DNA of 64,000 nucleotides from Streptomyces scabiei 87.22 (GTDB lineage: Bacteria > Actinomycetota > Actinomycetes > Streptomycetales > Streptomycetaceae): positions 5,704,001 to 5,768,000 of the forward strand of contig NC_013929.1 of NCBI RefSeq assembly GCF_000091305.1, written 5' to 3'. This document shows positions 8,780 to 16,390 of this stretch, piece after piece. The position numbers and the translations under genes were made by a program. The notes beneath the pieces were generated by a model, which was given only the letters and a program-made list of their open reading frames with translations, was not told where the DNA came from and made no database searches. Each line of letters begins with the position of its first letter. Within the stretch, counting starts at the first letter, position 1.

Positions 8780-8857
8780 TCAGACGGAAGGCCGACAGCC
8801 CATGCTCGTGACGCGCACGAAGTCCACGTGCCGGCGTCGAACGAGTATCGGAAGCAT
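8780..8857 (-). CDS. Putative cysteine-type leader peptide (25 aa)
   Basis: The minus strand encodes MLPILVRRRHVDFVRVTSMG followed by CRPSV and a TGA stop. The core RRHVDxxRVxSxxCR matches the small actinobacterial leader peptides that precede sulfur and cysteine-related genes and are thought to attenuate expression when Cys-tRNA is charged. It is directly upstream of, and codirectional with, the 2OG oxygenase. No strong Shine-Dalgarno is seen, so translation may be leaderless. The family match is from memory; the peptide itself is read directly. Confidence 0.72.
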   Translation of the reverse strand: MLPILVRRRHVDFVRVTSMGCRPSV

Positions 8858-9042
8858 GGTGAAAGCATACTGCGCCCTAAGAAACGCAGACGACCCGCAG
8901 ACTCTGGGTCCCTCCGCCCAAGGGCGAAGAAGCCGGCCGGACGTACCGGCGAGCCTGCGGGTCGGGTGACTGCTTGAGATTGGGCCGGCTGCACGTTCGA
9001 CGCGTGCTGGTCCGGCACCGCACTGTGTGTGGTGCAGGGCCG
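8858..9042 (-). other. Structured 5' untranslated region between the two leader ORFs
   Basis: This gene-free part of the proposed transcript contains complementary segments GACCCGCAG (about 8889) and CTGCGGGTC (about 8955) that would close a ~75 nt structured region, with further GC-rich pairing inside. It could be an attenuator or RNA switch. I do not recognise a known riboswitch class. Confidence 0.3.
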
Positions 9043-9081
9043 CTAGCCCGCAGCCACCTCACGCGTCCGGTTGCAATACAT
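9043..9081 (-). CDS. Possible 12-aa small ORF with strong RBS
   Basis: ATG at 9081 on the minus strand encodes MYCNRTREVAAG and stops with TAG. It is preceded by a perfect AGGAGG (9093-9098) eleven bases away and by a good housekeeping-type promoter at 9115-9143. The setting suggests real translation, but the peptide is very short and contains a Cys codon, so it might be a second upstream leader. Function unknown. Confidence 0.35.
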   Translation of the reverse strand: MYCNRTREVAAG

Positions 9082-9114
9082 CTGCCGAACCACCTCCTCT
9101 CTCGTGTACCGCAC

Positions 9115-9143
9115 ACCCTAGGAAGCGCTCCGAGGACGCTCAA
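9115..9143 (-). promoter_or_regulatory. HrdB-type promoter for the leader ORFs and oxygenase
   Basis: On the minus strand TTGAGC (9138-9143) and TAGGGT (9115-9120) are separated by 17 bp, close to the Streptomyces vegetative consensus TTGACN-17-TAGANT. Transcription would begin near 9108 and run through the 12-aa ORF, the Cys leader and the oxygenase. This is inferred from sequence only. Confidence 0.55.
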
Positions 9144-9171
9144 GTGATTTTCCGAGGGGATTGCCGAGGAA

Positions 9172-9813
9172 TTACCGCAGGACGGCGAAGACCCCGTGTG
9201 CCCGGGTGCCGTCCGGCAGCGTCCAATGGCCGGTGACCTGGCCCTTCACGGAGGACGGCAGGCCGGAAGGGCCCGCCTGGAGGACGCGGTTCAGATGCAG
9301 GACGAGGGCGCCGGGGCCGAGCTTCAGTTCGGTGCCCTCGGCGGTGTCGGTGGCCGACGAGGCGGGCGCGGGCAGGGGGCCGTCCCCCTCGCAGGACCGC
9401 GTGACCTCGTGGTCAGGGGTGTCGGTGAGGCTCTGGGCCTGGGGTTCGGTGCGGCCCTCGAAGAGGGCGAGGAGCTGGGTGATCAGCACCGGGTCGTGGC
9501 AGCCGTCGTAGGCCCAGCGTTTGCCCAGGACGCCGTGGTCCATGGTGCCGACGAGGGCGTGGGCCGCGTCGGGGAGTTCGGCGCCGCGGTAGGTGAGGGG
9601 GACCAGGTAGTGGACCGGGGCCGGGCCGGAGGTGTCGGTGGCGACCATGAACTCGATGCCGACCTCGCCCTCGGGGTCGTCGAGCCGGAAGCCGCCGGCC
9701 CGGGACAGTACCGGGGCGTCCGGGCCGCCGGTGTACCAGGGGCGGGTGGGCAGCCAGGAGGTCAGCAGTTCGAGCTTGGTGGGCTTCAGGGTGGTGTGGT
9801 GGATGACAGCCAT
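9172..9813 (-). CDS. Maltokinase N-terminal cap domain-like protein
   Basis: A 213-residue protein beginning MAVIHHTTLKPTKLELLTSW. Its pattern (IEFMVATDTSGPAPVHYLVPLTYRGAELPDA and DGCHDPVLITQLLALFEGR, read as separate blocks) is that of the stand-alone proteins resembling the N-terminal cap domain of maltokinases, often annotated as 1,4-alpha-glucan branching protein in Streptomyces. No kinase domain follows. Start ATG 9813 is preceded by GGAGAA; the stop is TAA at 9172, unusual in this GC-rich genome. It sits downstream of the PAS/GAF gene on the same strand with an 80 bp gap. Biochemical role unknown. Confidence 0.65.
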   Translation of the reverse strand: MAVIHHTTLKPTKLELLTSWLPTRPWYTGGPDAPVLSRAGGFRLDDPEGEVGIEFMVATDTSGPAPVHYLVPLTYRGAELPDAAHALVGTMDHGVLGKRWAYDGCHDPVLITQLLALFEGRTEPQAQSLTDTPDHEVTRSCEGDGPLPAPASSATDTAEGTELKLGPGALVLHLNRVLQAGPSGLPSSVKGQVTGHWTLPDGTRAHGVFAVLR

Positions 9814-9893
9814 GCGGGGATTCTCCGCCGGGACGATCAGCGGGCGCGAGCCCTTACTTCTTCTGACGGGGACCCGCACATCTGCTGCTGCTC

Positions 9894-11387
9894 CTACTGC
9901 GACGACCTCTCCAGGGCTTCCAGGTCCAGGGCGGAGGCGATGCGCAGGGCGACTGCCTCGGCGTAGGTCGCGTCGGAGCGTTCGAAGGGGGTGCGGCCGG
10001 CGGTGCGCAGGAAGGTGACCACGCCGAGGGTGCGGCCCCGGCTGCGCAGGACCGCGCAGAGGGCGTGCACGGTCTCCGGGGGCCACTGGCGTCCGGTGGC
10101 CCACTCGCGGGCCGCTTCCGGGGCGGCCGTGCCGGCGCTGGCGCGGACGGAGCCGGCCCGGTCGACGCTTTGCAGGGCCGGGTGGCCGGGGCTGTAGCGG
10201 ACGGGGATGCCGGCGTGGCCGGCGAGGTGGCTGGGGCCGGGCCGGCCGGAGGGGGTGGCGGCGGCGCGCACGAGGCGGGCGGGGCCTTCGCCGTCGGTGA
10301 GGGAGCCGCCGGAGACCCGGTCGATGAGGGCGTGGTCGGCGAAGCCGGCGAGGGCGAAGTCGAGGTGGACGGTGGCGGCCTCGCCGGGGTCCTCGCACTC
10401 GGCGGCGGCGCGCGCGGCCCGGTGCAGCTGGTTGACGCGGAAGCGGAGCTGCGCGGCTTCCTGTTCGCCGTGTTTGGACTCGGTGATGTCCTGGAAGAGC
10501 CAGCCGACGCCGAGGGGAACCGGTTCCTCGGCCAGCGGTGAGGCGAGCCGCAGGAAGCCGCTGCGCCAGCACCGGCGCTTCTCGCCCTCGGGGGTGCGCA
10601 CGCCCACCCAGATCTCGGCGGGTGCGGGCGGGGCGCCCTCGGCGAGGACGTGGGTGAGGGCGCTCTCCAGTTCCTCGACGCCCTGGGCGAGGAGTTCGCC
10701 GAGGGGACGGCCGAGGACGGAGGTGCGGCCGATGCCGAGGGAGCGGGCCGCGTGGGCGTTGACGACGGCGGGGCGCAGGTCGGCGTCGACGAGGACGACA
10801 CCCCAGGACGCGTCCTCGAAGAGGGCCTCGCTGAGGGCGATGGACCGTTCGAGGTCGATCTGCGCGTGGACCTCGCTGAAGGCGCAGTACAGGCCGGCGG
10901 GCTTGCCGTCGGGCCCGCGTACGGCGGCGGACTGGGTGCGGACGAGGACGCGTCCGCCGTCCTTGGTGACCAGGGCGAATTCGTGGACCTGCCGGCCGGC
11001 GGCGTGCATGGCGGCCATCAGCCGCGCCTCGATCTCCTCGGCGTCGGCGGTCCGTACGGCCCATCCGGCGAAGCCGCGGCGGCCCACCGCCTCCTCGGCG
11101 CTCCAGCCCAGGATGCGTTCGGCCTCGCGGTTCCAGTGGGTGACGACGCCGTCGGCGTCGAAGGCGCAGAGGGCGGCGTCCATCCCGTCCAGCAGGGCGG
11201 CGAGGAGGTCCGAGCCACCGGAGTCCGTCCTTCCGGTGCCGTCGGTGTCCTCGCCGTCCACCGTGCCGTCGGTGCCGTCGGCGTCGGTGTCCACGGCGTC
11301 CTTCGCGTTCTCGTCCGTGGGACCGTTCCGCTCGGGCTCGTCGGGTCCGAGCTCGTCGGTGGTCCCACGACGCCGGGAAGCACTCAC
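9894..11387 (-). CDS. PAS/GAF sensor protein without an output domain
   Basis: A 497-residue signalling protein. Residues 1-60 are an acidic, Asp/Thr/Gly-rich disordered tail. A first PAS domain (about 62-180) contains LCAFDADGVVTHWNREAER and ILGWSAEEAVGR; a second PAS (about 185-310) contains VVLVDADLRPAVVNAHAAR and ends with WLFQDITESKHGEQEA. A GAF-like domain (about 325-490) with CAVLRSRGRTLGVVTFLR completes the protein. No histidine kinase, GGDEF or phosphatase domain is present, so it may be a partner or sensor module. GTG 11387 is preceded by AGGGGG. The small ligand is unknown. Confidence 0.82.
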   Translation of the reverse strand: MSASRRRGTTDELGPDEPERNGPTDENAKDAVDTDADGTDGTVDGEDTDGTGRTDSGGSDLLAALLDGMDAALCAFDADGVVTHWNREAERILGWSAEEAVGRRGFAGWAVRTADAEEIEARLMAAMHAAGRQVHEFALVTKDGGRVLVRTQSAAVRGPDGKPAGLYCAFSEVHAQIDLERSIALSEALFEDASWGVVLVDADLRPAVVNAHAARSLGIGRTSVLGRPLGELLAQGVEELESALTHVLAEGAPPAPAEIWVGVRTPEGEKRRCWRSGFLRLASPLAEEPVPLGVGWLFQDITESKHGEQEAAQLRFRVNQLHRAARAAAECEDPGEAATVHLDFALAGFADHALIDRVSGGSLTDGEGPARLVRAAATPSGRPGPSHLAGHAGIPVRYSPGHPALQSVDRAGSVRASAGTAAPEAAREWATGRQWPPETVHALCAVLRSRGRTLGVVTFLRTAGRTPFERSDATYAEAVALRIASALDLEALERSSQ

Positions 11388-11576
11388 CTGAACCCCCTGC
11401 AGGCTGCGTTACGTCCGCGTGTACGGCGTGTACGGCGCGTCGGTTCGCTCACTGGCCATCATTCAACTCGAACGTGACCCAGCCCACATCTGGTTCACGC
11501 AAGATTTGGACGAAATCGTTGTTCGCGGGATTTCCTCCTCACCCTTCTCAACGTTCCCACGAACCCGGTTGCTCAG

Positions 11577-12338
11577 TCAGCGCAGGTAGAAGATGCGATC
11601 TCCGTATTCCCGCATGATGCGGTCGTTCCAGTCGAGACCGCCGTCGACGTTCCCGGAGCGGAGGAGGGGCGGCTCGATGCCCCGGTCCGCGAGGGAGGCG
11701 GCGGCGGTGGCCATGACCGACTGGAGGAGGGCGGAGGTGACGACGGTGGAGGCCGGGGCGAAGGGGGCGGGGATGGTGTCGAGGGTGAGTTCGGCGTCGC
11801 CGACCGCGATCTTCGAGTCGAGGACGAGGTCGCAGTGGTCCTTGAGGAAGGTGCCGGAGGAGTGGCGTGAAGTCGTCGCCGTGGCGTATGCGACGGAGGT
11901 GAGGCCGATGACCTTCACCCCGCGTTCCCGGGCGTGGGCCGCCATCTCCACGGGCAGGGCGTTGCGGCCGGAGAGGGAGATCACGATCAGCAGGTCGCCG
12001 GCGCGCAGGGGGCTGTTGTCGAGGACGGCGGTCGCCAGTCCGTCGACCCGTTCCAGTGCGGAGCCGAGCGTCGCGGGCAGTACGTCGACGCCGAGCGTGC
12101 CGGGGACGGCCAGCAGGTTCATCAGGGCGAGGCCGCCGGCCCGGTAGACGAGGTCCTGGGCGGCGAGGGAGGAGTGGCCGGCCCCGAACGCGAAGAGGCG
12201 GCCGCCGTCGGCGACGGTGTCCGCGATCAGTTCGCCGGCCGCGACGACCGTCTCCGCCTCCTCGTCCCGTACGCGTTCCAGCAGCCCGATCGCCGCGTCG
12301 AGGAACCGCCCACCCGCCGTGCCGCCGTCCAGCCCCAT
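11577..12338 (-). CDS. nagS: SIS-domain aminosugar-phosphate enzyme, NagS-like
   Basis: A 253-residue single SIS-domain protein of the UPF0309 type. The phosphosugar-binding fold shows FAFGAGHSSLAAQDLVYRAG near residue 50 and IVISLSGRNALPVEMAAHAR near 118. Divergent placement next to a dmdR1-type gene matches, from memory, the S. coelicolor locus SCO4393/SCO4394, where SCO4393 (NagS) is linked to glucosamine and N-acetylglucosamine sensitivity and is proposed to act on GlcNAc-6-phosphate. A DasR-like site lies 79 bp upstream of its start, supporting control by aminosugar phosphates. The gene symbol rests on synteny and fold, not on a database comparison. Confidence 0.72.
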   Translation of the reverse strand: MGLDGGTAGGRFLDAAIGLLERVRDEEAETVVAAGELIADTVADGGRLFAFGAGHSSLAAQDLVYRAGGLALMNLLAVPGTLGVDVLPATLGSALERVDGLATAVLDNSPLRAGDLLIVISLSGRNALPVEMAAHARERGVKVIGLTSVAYATATTSRHSSGTFLKDHCDLVLDSKIAVGDAELTLDTIPAPFAPASTVVTSALLQSVMATAAASLADRGIEPPLLRSGNVDGGLDWNDRIMREYGDRIFYLR

Positions 12339-12416
12339 GCGCCGACCCCTTCGCCTTCAGCCGAGTCCTGAGTCCCGAGTCCCTGATCCCGGGTCCCGGG
12401 TGTCGCGGATCACGTT

Positions 12417-12432
12417 AAAGGTCTGGACCAGT
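12417..12432 (-). promoter_or_regulatory. DasR-responsive element (dre)-like operator
   Basis: Read toward nagS the site is ACTGGTCCAGACCTTT, 13 of 16 matches to the published dre consensus ACTGGTCTAGACCACT. The palindromic core GGTCTGGACC has only one central change. Its location about 80 bp upstream of the nagS start fits repression by DasR, whose binding is released by GlcN-6-P or GlcNAc-6-P. Confidence 0.65.
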
Positions 12433-12737
12433 GAGGTGTCAATACGGCTGCGGGTGAGCGGTACCGCCGACCGGTCGTGCGCGATCCGCGTCCGCCTCCG
12501 GACCGGAACCGGACGCCCCTGGACCGCAACCGCTCGCCCTCGGACCGGAAGGTCCGCCGGAAAGGGGCGTCAGGTCATAAATCGGCCACTCGGCACGAGT
12601 CATACCGCCGTCGTTCCCCCGGCACCACCCGGTTGTCGGTCGGATGCGTAAGAATTGGGTCCAGGGCCAGCGCAGCAAGCCGCAGCAAGCCGGTATGGCC
12701 GTCGAAGCCTCCGGCTGGATCTCATCGAGGGGCACGT

Positions 12738-13430
12738 ATGTCCGGACTGATCGATACGACGGAGATGTATCTCCGCACCATCCTCGAGCTGGAGGAGGAA
12801 GGTGTGGTCCCCATGCGTGCCCGGATCGCCGAGCGGCTCGACCAGAGTGGCCCGACGGTGAGCCAGACGGTCGCGCGCATGGAGCGCGACGGCCTGGTGG
12901 GCGTCGCCGCCGACCGTCACCTGGAGCTGACCGAGGAGGGCCGTCGGCTGGCCACGCGCGTGATGCGCAAGCACCGCCTCGCGGAGTGTCTGCTCGTCGA
13001 CGTGATCGGCCTGGAGTGGGAGCAGGTGCACGCGGAGGCGTGCCGCTGGGAGCACGTGATGAGCGAGGCGGTCGAGCGTCGCGTCCTGGAGCTGCTGCGC
13101 CACCCCACCGAGTCGCCGTACGGCAACCCGATCCCGGGTCTGGAGGAGCTGGGCGAGAAGGACGGCGCCGACCCCTTCCTGGACGAGGGCATGGTGTCGC
13201 TGGCCGACCTCGACCCGGGCACCGAGGGCAAGACCGTGGTCGTACGCCGGATCGGAGAGCCGATCCAGACGGACGCCCAGCTGATGTACACGCTGCGCCG
13301 CGCGGGCGTGCAGCCCGGTTCCGTGGTGAGCGTGACGGAGGCGGCCGGCGGTGTCCTCGTGGGCAGCGGCGGCGAGGCGGCGGAGCTGGAGGCGGACGTG
13401 GCCTCCCACGTGTTCGTCGCCAAGCGCTGA
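12738..13430 (+). CDS. dmdR1: DtxR-family iron-dependent repressor (DmdR1-like)
   Basis: A 230-residue DtxR/IdeR-type regulator that binds iron boxes when loaded with Fe(II) and represses siderophore genes. The N-terminal winged helix begins MSGLIDTTEMYLRTILELEE. Metal ligands fall at exactly the DtxR positions: Met10, His79, Glu83, His98, Cys102, Glu105 and His106. A dimerisation region and a C-terminal SH3-like domain (from about residue 150) follow. ATG 12738 has AGGGG about six bases upstream. It is divergent from nagS and followed by a strong terminator. The symbol follows the S. coelicolor SCO4394 setting recalled from the literature. No iron box was seen upstream. Confidence 0.9.
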   Translation: MSGLIDTTEMYLRTILELEEEGVVPMRARIAERLDQSGPTVSQTVARMERDGLVGVAADRHLELTEEGRRLATRVMRKHRLAECLLVDVIGLEWEQVHAEACRWEHVMSEAVERRVLELLRHPTESPYGNPIPGLEELGEKDGADPFLDEGMVSLADLDPGTEGKTVVVRRIGEPIQTDAQLMYTLRRAGVQPGSVVSVTEAAGGVLVGSGGEAAELEADVASHVFVAKR

Positions 13431-13452
13431 CCCCCCAACCGAAACCGCCCTC

Positions 13453-13481
13453 GCCCCTACCGTCCCGGCGGCGGTAGGGGC
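13453..13481 (+). terminator. Terminator after dmdR1
   Basis: Perfect 10 bp arms GCCCCTACCG and CGGTAGGGGC flank a 9-base loop, starting 22 bp after the dmdR1 stop codon. Confidence 0.75.
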
Positions 13482-13487
13482 GCCCTC

Positions 13488-13513
13488 CGGCCGCACCGGT
13501 ACCGGTGCGGCCG
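13488..13513. repeat. Perfect 26 bp palindrome
   Basis: The half-site CGGCCGCACCGGT is followed without spacer by ACCGGTGCGGCCG, its exact reverse complement. It lies seven bases after the terminator stem. It could be a second hairpin or a protein-binding site. Confidence 0.7.
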
Positions 13514-13875
13514 TCTGCCCCACCGGGTGCGCACGCGCGGCGCCCTGCCCCGCCGCCGACGGGTGCCGGGGCAGGGACCCCGCGCCGCCCGCGCCACACA
13601 CCCTGCCCGCCTCCGGCCGCCGACCCGCGCCGCCGCGCGCCGTCAGGCTTCCTTCCTCCCCGGCGGAAGAGGGCGCCGGGACCGGTACCGAGCGCCGGCG
13701 GATCCCGCCCCCGGCCCAGGCCGATGCCGCGTCCCGCACCGCCGCACGGCCCACCCGATGCGCGCCGCCGACCTCCGGCCCCGCCTCCGAGGGCCGTCCC
13801 CCGCACCGACCGATCCCGGCCGCCGACGTAGGCCGATCCCGCCGCGCCGAAGCCCGGCCGCCCTTCGCCATGGCC

Positions 13876-14580
13876 GTCGGGGGTGCCGGGCCCGTACCGA
13901 CCGGTGTGGTGCACTGCGGGTTCCGGGCCGGTGGCGGTCGATGCCGTCGCCACGTCACGCCTGGCGGCGCCCTGCTGGCCCTCGCCGCCGAAGGCGCCGG
14001 GTTTGCGCCGCGCATCGCCTGTCCCCGTCCGTCGAGTGCCGCGTCGAGCGCCGCCTTGGCCGACGGCGGTGCCGTACCGGCCGGTGCGGTGTACCGCGGG
14101 TTCCGGGCTCGGTGGCGGTCGATGCCGTCGGCACGTCACGCCTGGCGGCGCCCTGCTGGCCCTCGCCGCCCGAAGGTGCCGGGCTCGCGCCGCCGGGCGC
14201 CGTGCACCGCCTGTCCCCGACCGTCGGGCGCCGCCTTGGCCGACGGCGGTGCCGGGACCGTACCGGCCGGTGCGGTGTACCGCGGGTTCCGGGCCGGTGG
14301 CGGCCGATGCCGTCGGCACGTCACGCGGGGCGGTGCCCTGCTGGCCCTCGCCGGCCGAAGGTGCCGGGCTCGCGCCGCCGGGCGCCGTGCACCGCCTGTC
14401 CCCAACCGTCGGGCGCCGCCTTGGCCGACGGCGGTGCCGGGACCGTACCGACCGGTGTGGTGCACTGCGGGTTCCGGGCCGGTGGCGGTCGATGCCGTCG
14501 GCACGTCACGCGGGGCCGTGCCGCGCGGACCTCGCCGCCGAGGGGGCCGTGCCGCGCGGACCTCGCCGCTGAGGGTGCCG
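13876..14580. repeat. Four ~180-190 bp tandem repeats in a gene-free region
   Basis: Units begin near 13876, 14065, 14245 and 14430. Each starts with GGCGGTGCCGGGACCGTACC or a close variant, followed by GCGGGTTCCGGGCCGGTGGC and GATGCCGTCGGCACGTCACG. The last unit degenerates after about 90 bp into two copies of a CCGTGCCGCGCGGACCTCGC block. Spacings of 189, 180 and 185 bp break any shared reading frame, so although all frames are open (as expected at this GC content) I do not regard it as coding. Confidence 0.75.
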
Positions 14581-15497
14581 GGGCGCCGGGTGCCCGCTGC
14601 CGTTCATCGGTTGGTCCTGATCGCCGCCGGGCCGGGGCTCGTGCCGACGCGTGCCGCACCGGCGGATTCCGGCCGTCGGCGTCGTGTACCGGCCGAGTTC
14701 GGTCGTCGGTGCCGGTTTCTGGCGGCTTCTGGTCGTCGTTGTTCCGGGTGTGTCGGCGGGTGTCCGTGCCACCTGCCAACTCCCGTTTCTGGAGGGGGAG
14801 TTGTGGACGGGCGGGGTCCGCGTTCGGGATGCCGGGGAATCGAAGATTCAGTGCGCGGAATCGCAGCGCGCAACCCGTTCGCATGCGAGGCTTGCGCGTG
14901 AGGCATATGACCTGAGGGGCTCTTGGCCGCCCGAGACGGCGGATCTCCGGTGGCAGGGGAGGGGGCAGGGCGTGATGTGCCGTGGACGTGAGGAGGGCCC
15001 CGGCGCCACTCGGCGCCGGGGCCTGTCCTCCCCTGTGCTGACCCGGAGCCCCGAGCTCCCAGGGTCATCCCCCTCGGACCGTTGTCCCCGAGCGGTCCGC
15101 CTCCCGTTGAAGATCTCCCCTCGGCGACGGCGGGCAATCCCTGAGGGAGGTCACTCGAATGAGGGGTGTTGGCGCCGGGAGCGGCATCCTCGAACGTGTA
15201 TTCGATAACGTGTACGGCGTGGCGCCGCGTGACTCGTGCCATAACCGATGCGCACACCCCACACGTAACGTGTCAACCGATATGCACGCTGTAACACAAG
15301 TGCCCGTCGTCCGGGCGGCGCGCACAGGGTGACAGCGGCGGGAGCGACGGCGGATGCGGCGGGGAAGCAGTAAGGGCAGCGGTAAGGGCAGCAGCGGAAC
15401 AGCGGAACGACAGCAGGTGGGACGAGTGGACCGACCGGCTCGACATGGGTACACGAGGCGGGAGCGAGCGGTCCGGGCGGGAGTCTGGGGGGTGCCA
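14581..15497. other. Gene-free region upstream of the alpha/beta hydrolase
   Basis: No convincing gene is seen in these ~900 bp. The last 300 bp are less GC-rich and contain three AACGTGT motifs (15193, 15207, 15267), the last part of the palindrome ACACGTAACGTGT at 15261-15273, which may be regulatory sites for the hydrolase gene. GGCGCCGGGGCCTG-type inverted segments near 15000 may be a weak hairpin. Confidence 0.4.
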
Positions 15498-16355
15498 ATG
15501 GTGCGGCGCATCGACGTGACGGGAGCGGACGGCGTGAGTCTCGCCGCCTGGGAGTTCGACGAACCGCCCAAGTCCGGTGAACACGAGCCCCGGCCGGGGG
15601 TGCTGTTACTGCACGGCCTCATGGGCCGCGCCTCCCACTGGGCCCCCACCGCCCGCTGGCTCTCCGAACGGCACCGCGCCGTCGCACTGGACCAGCGCGG
15701 CCACGGCCGGAGCGCGAAGCCGGAACAGGCCGCCTACACCAGGGAGGCCTACGTCGAGGACGCCGAGGCCGCCGTCGAGCAGCTGGGCCTCGGCCCGGTC
15801 GTCCTCATCGGCCACGCCATGGGCGCCCTGACCGCCTGGCAGCTGGCCGCCCGCCGCCCGGACCTGGTGCGCGGCCTGATCATCTGCGACATGCGGGCCT
15901 CGGCGCTGGGCGCCGCCTCGCAGCGCGAGTGGGAGAACTGGTTCAAGGCATGGCCGTTGCCGTTCGCCACGCTCGCCGACGTCCGCAAGTGGTTCGGCGA
16001 GGACGACCCCTGGGTGGAGCGTCCGAGCCCGTCCCGCGGTGAGTTCTACGCCGAGGTCATGCACGAGGGCCCCGACGGCTGGCGGCCCGTCTTCGACCCC
16101 GAGCAGATGCTGAAGACCCGTGAGACGTGGGTGTACGACGCGCACTGGGAGGAGCTGACCCAGGTCCGCTGCCCCGCGCTCGTCGTCCGCGGTCTCGACG
16201 GCGAGCTGGGCCGCGCCGAGTCCCAGGAGATGGTCCGCGTGCTGCCCCACGGCCAGTACGCCGAGGTCGCCGACGCGGGCCATCTCGTCCACTACGACCA
16301 GCCGGACGCGTGGCGCGCGGCGATAGAGCCGTTCCTGGACGGCTTCGCGGACTGA
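15498..16355 (+). CDS. Alpha/beta-hydrolase fold protein with Ala at the nucleophile position; TTA codon
   Basis: A 285-residue alpha/beta-hydrolase with the HG oxyanion motif in LLLHGLMGRASHW, DQRGHGRS, and the acid and base regions VVRGLDGELGRAE and VADAGHLVHYDQP. The nucleophile elbow, normally GHSxG, reads GHAMG (codon 107, GCC at 15816-15818), so the standard Ser is absent and ordinary serine-hydrolase chemistry is not expected. Codon 37 is TTA (15606-15608), the rare codon read by bldA tRNA in Streptomyces, suggesting production late in development. ATG 15498 follows a G-rich stretch; GTG 15501 is possible. The IS30 element lies immediately downstream. Function unknown; it could be an inactive or regulatory fold. 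Confidence 0.85.
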   Translation: MVRRIDVTGADGVSLAAWEFDEPPKSGEHEPRPGVLLLHGLMGRASHWAPTARWLSERHRAVALDQRGHGRSAKPEQAAYTREAYVEDAEAAVEQLGLGPVVLIGHAMGALTAWQLAARRPDLVRGLIICDMRASALGAASQREWENWFKAWPLPFATLADVRKWFGEDDPWVERPSPSRGEFYAEVMHEGPDGWRPVFDPEQMLKTRETWVYDAHWEELTQVRCPALVVRGLDGELGRAESQEMVRVLPHGQYAEVADAGHLVHYDQPDAWRAAIEPFLDGFAD

Positions 16356-16390
16356 CCCCGGACGAAGTGAAATGGCCCCGTATCCTTCCG

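Noticed and set aside
13351..14915. Plus-strand frames of 460-516 codons through the repeat region
   Set aside because: Repeat spacing of 189, 180 and 185 bp is not frame-consistent and the products have no recognisable domain; treated as noncoding repeats.
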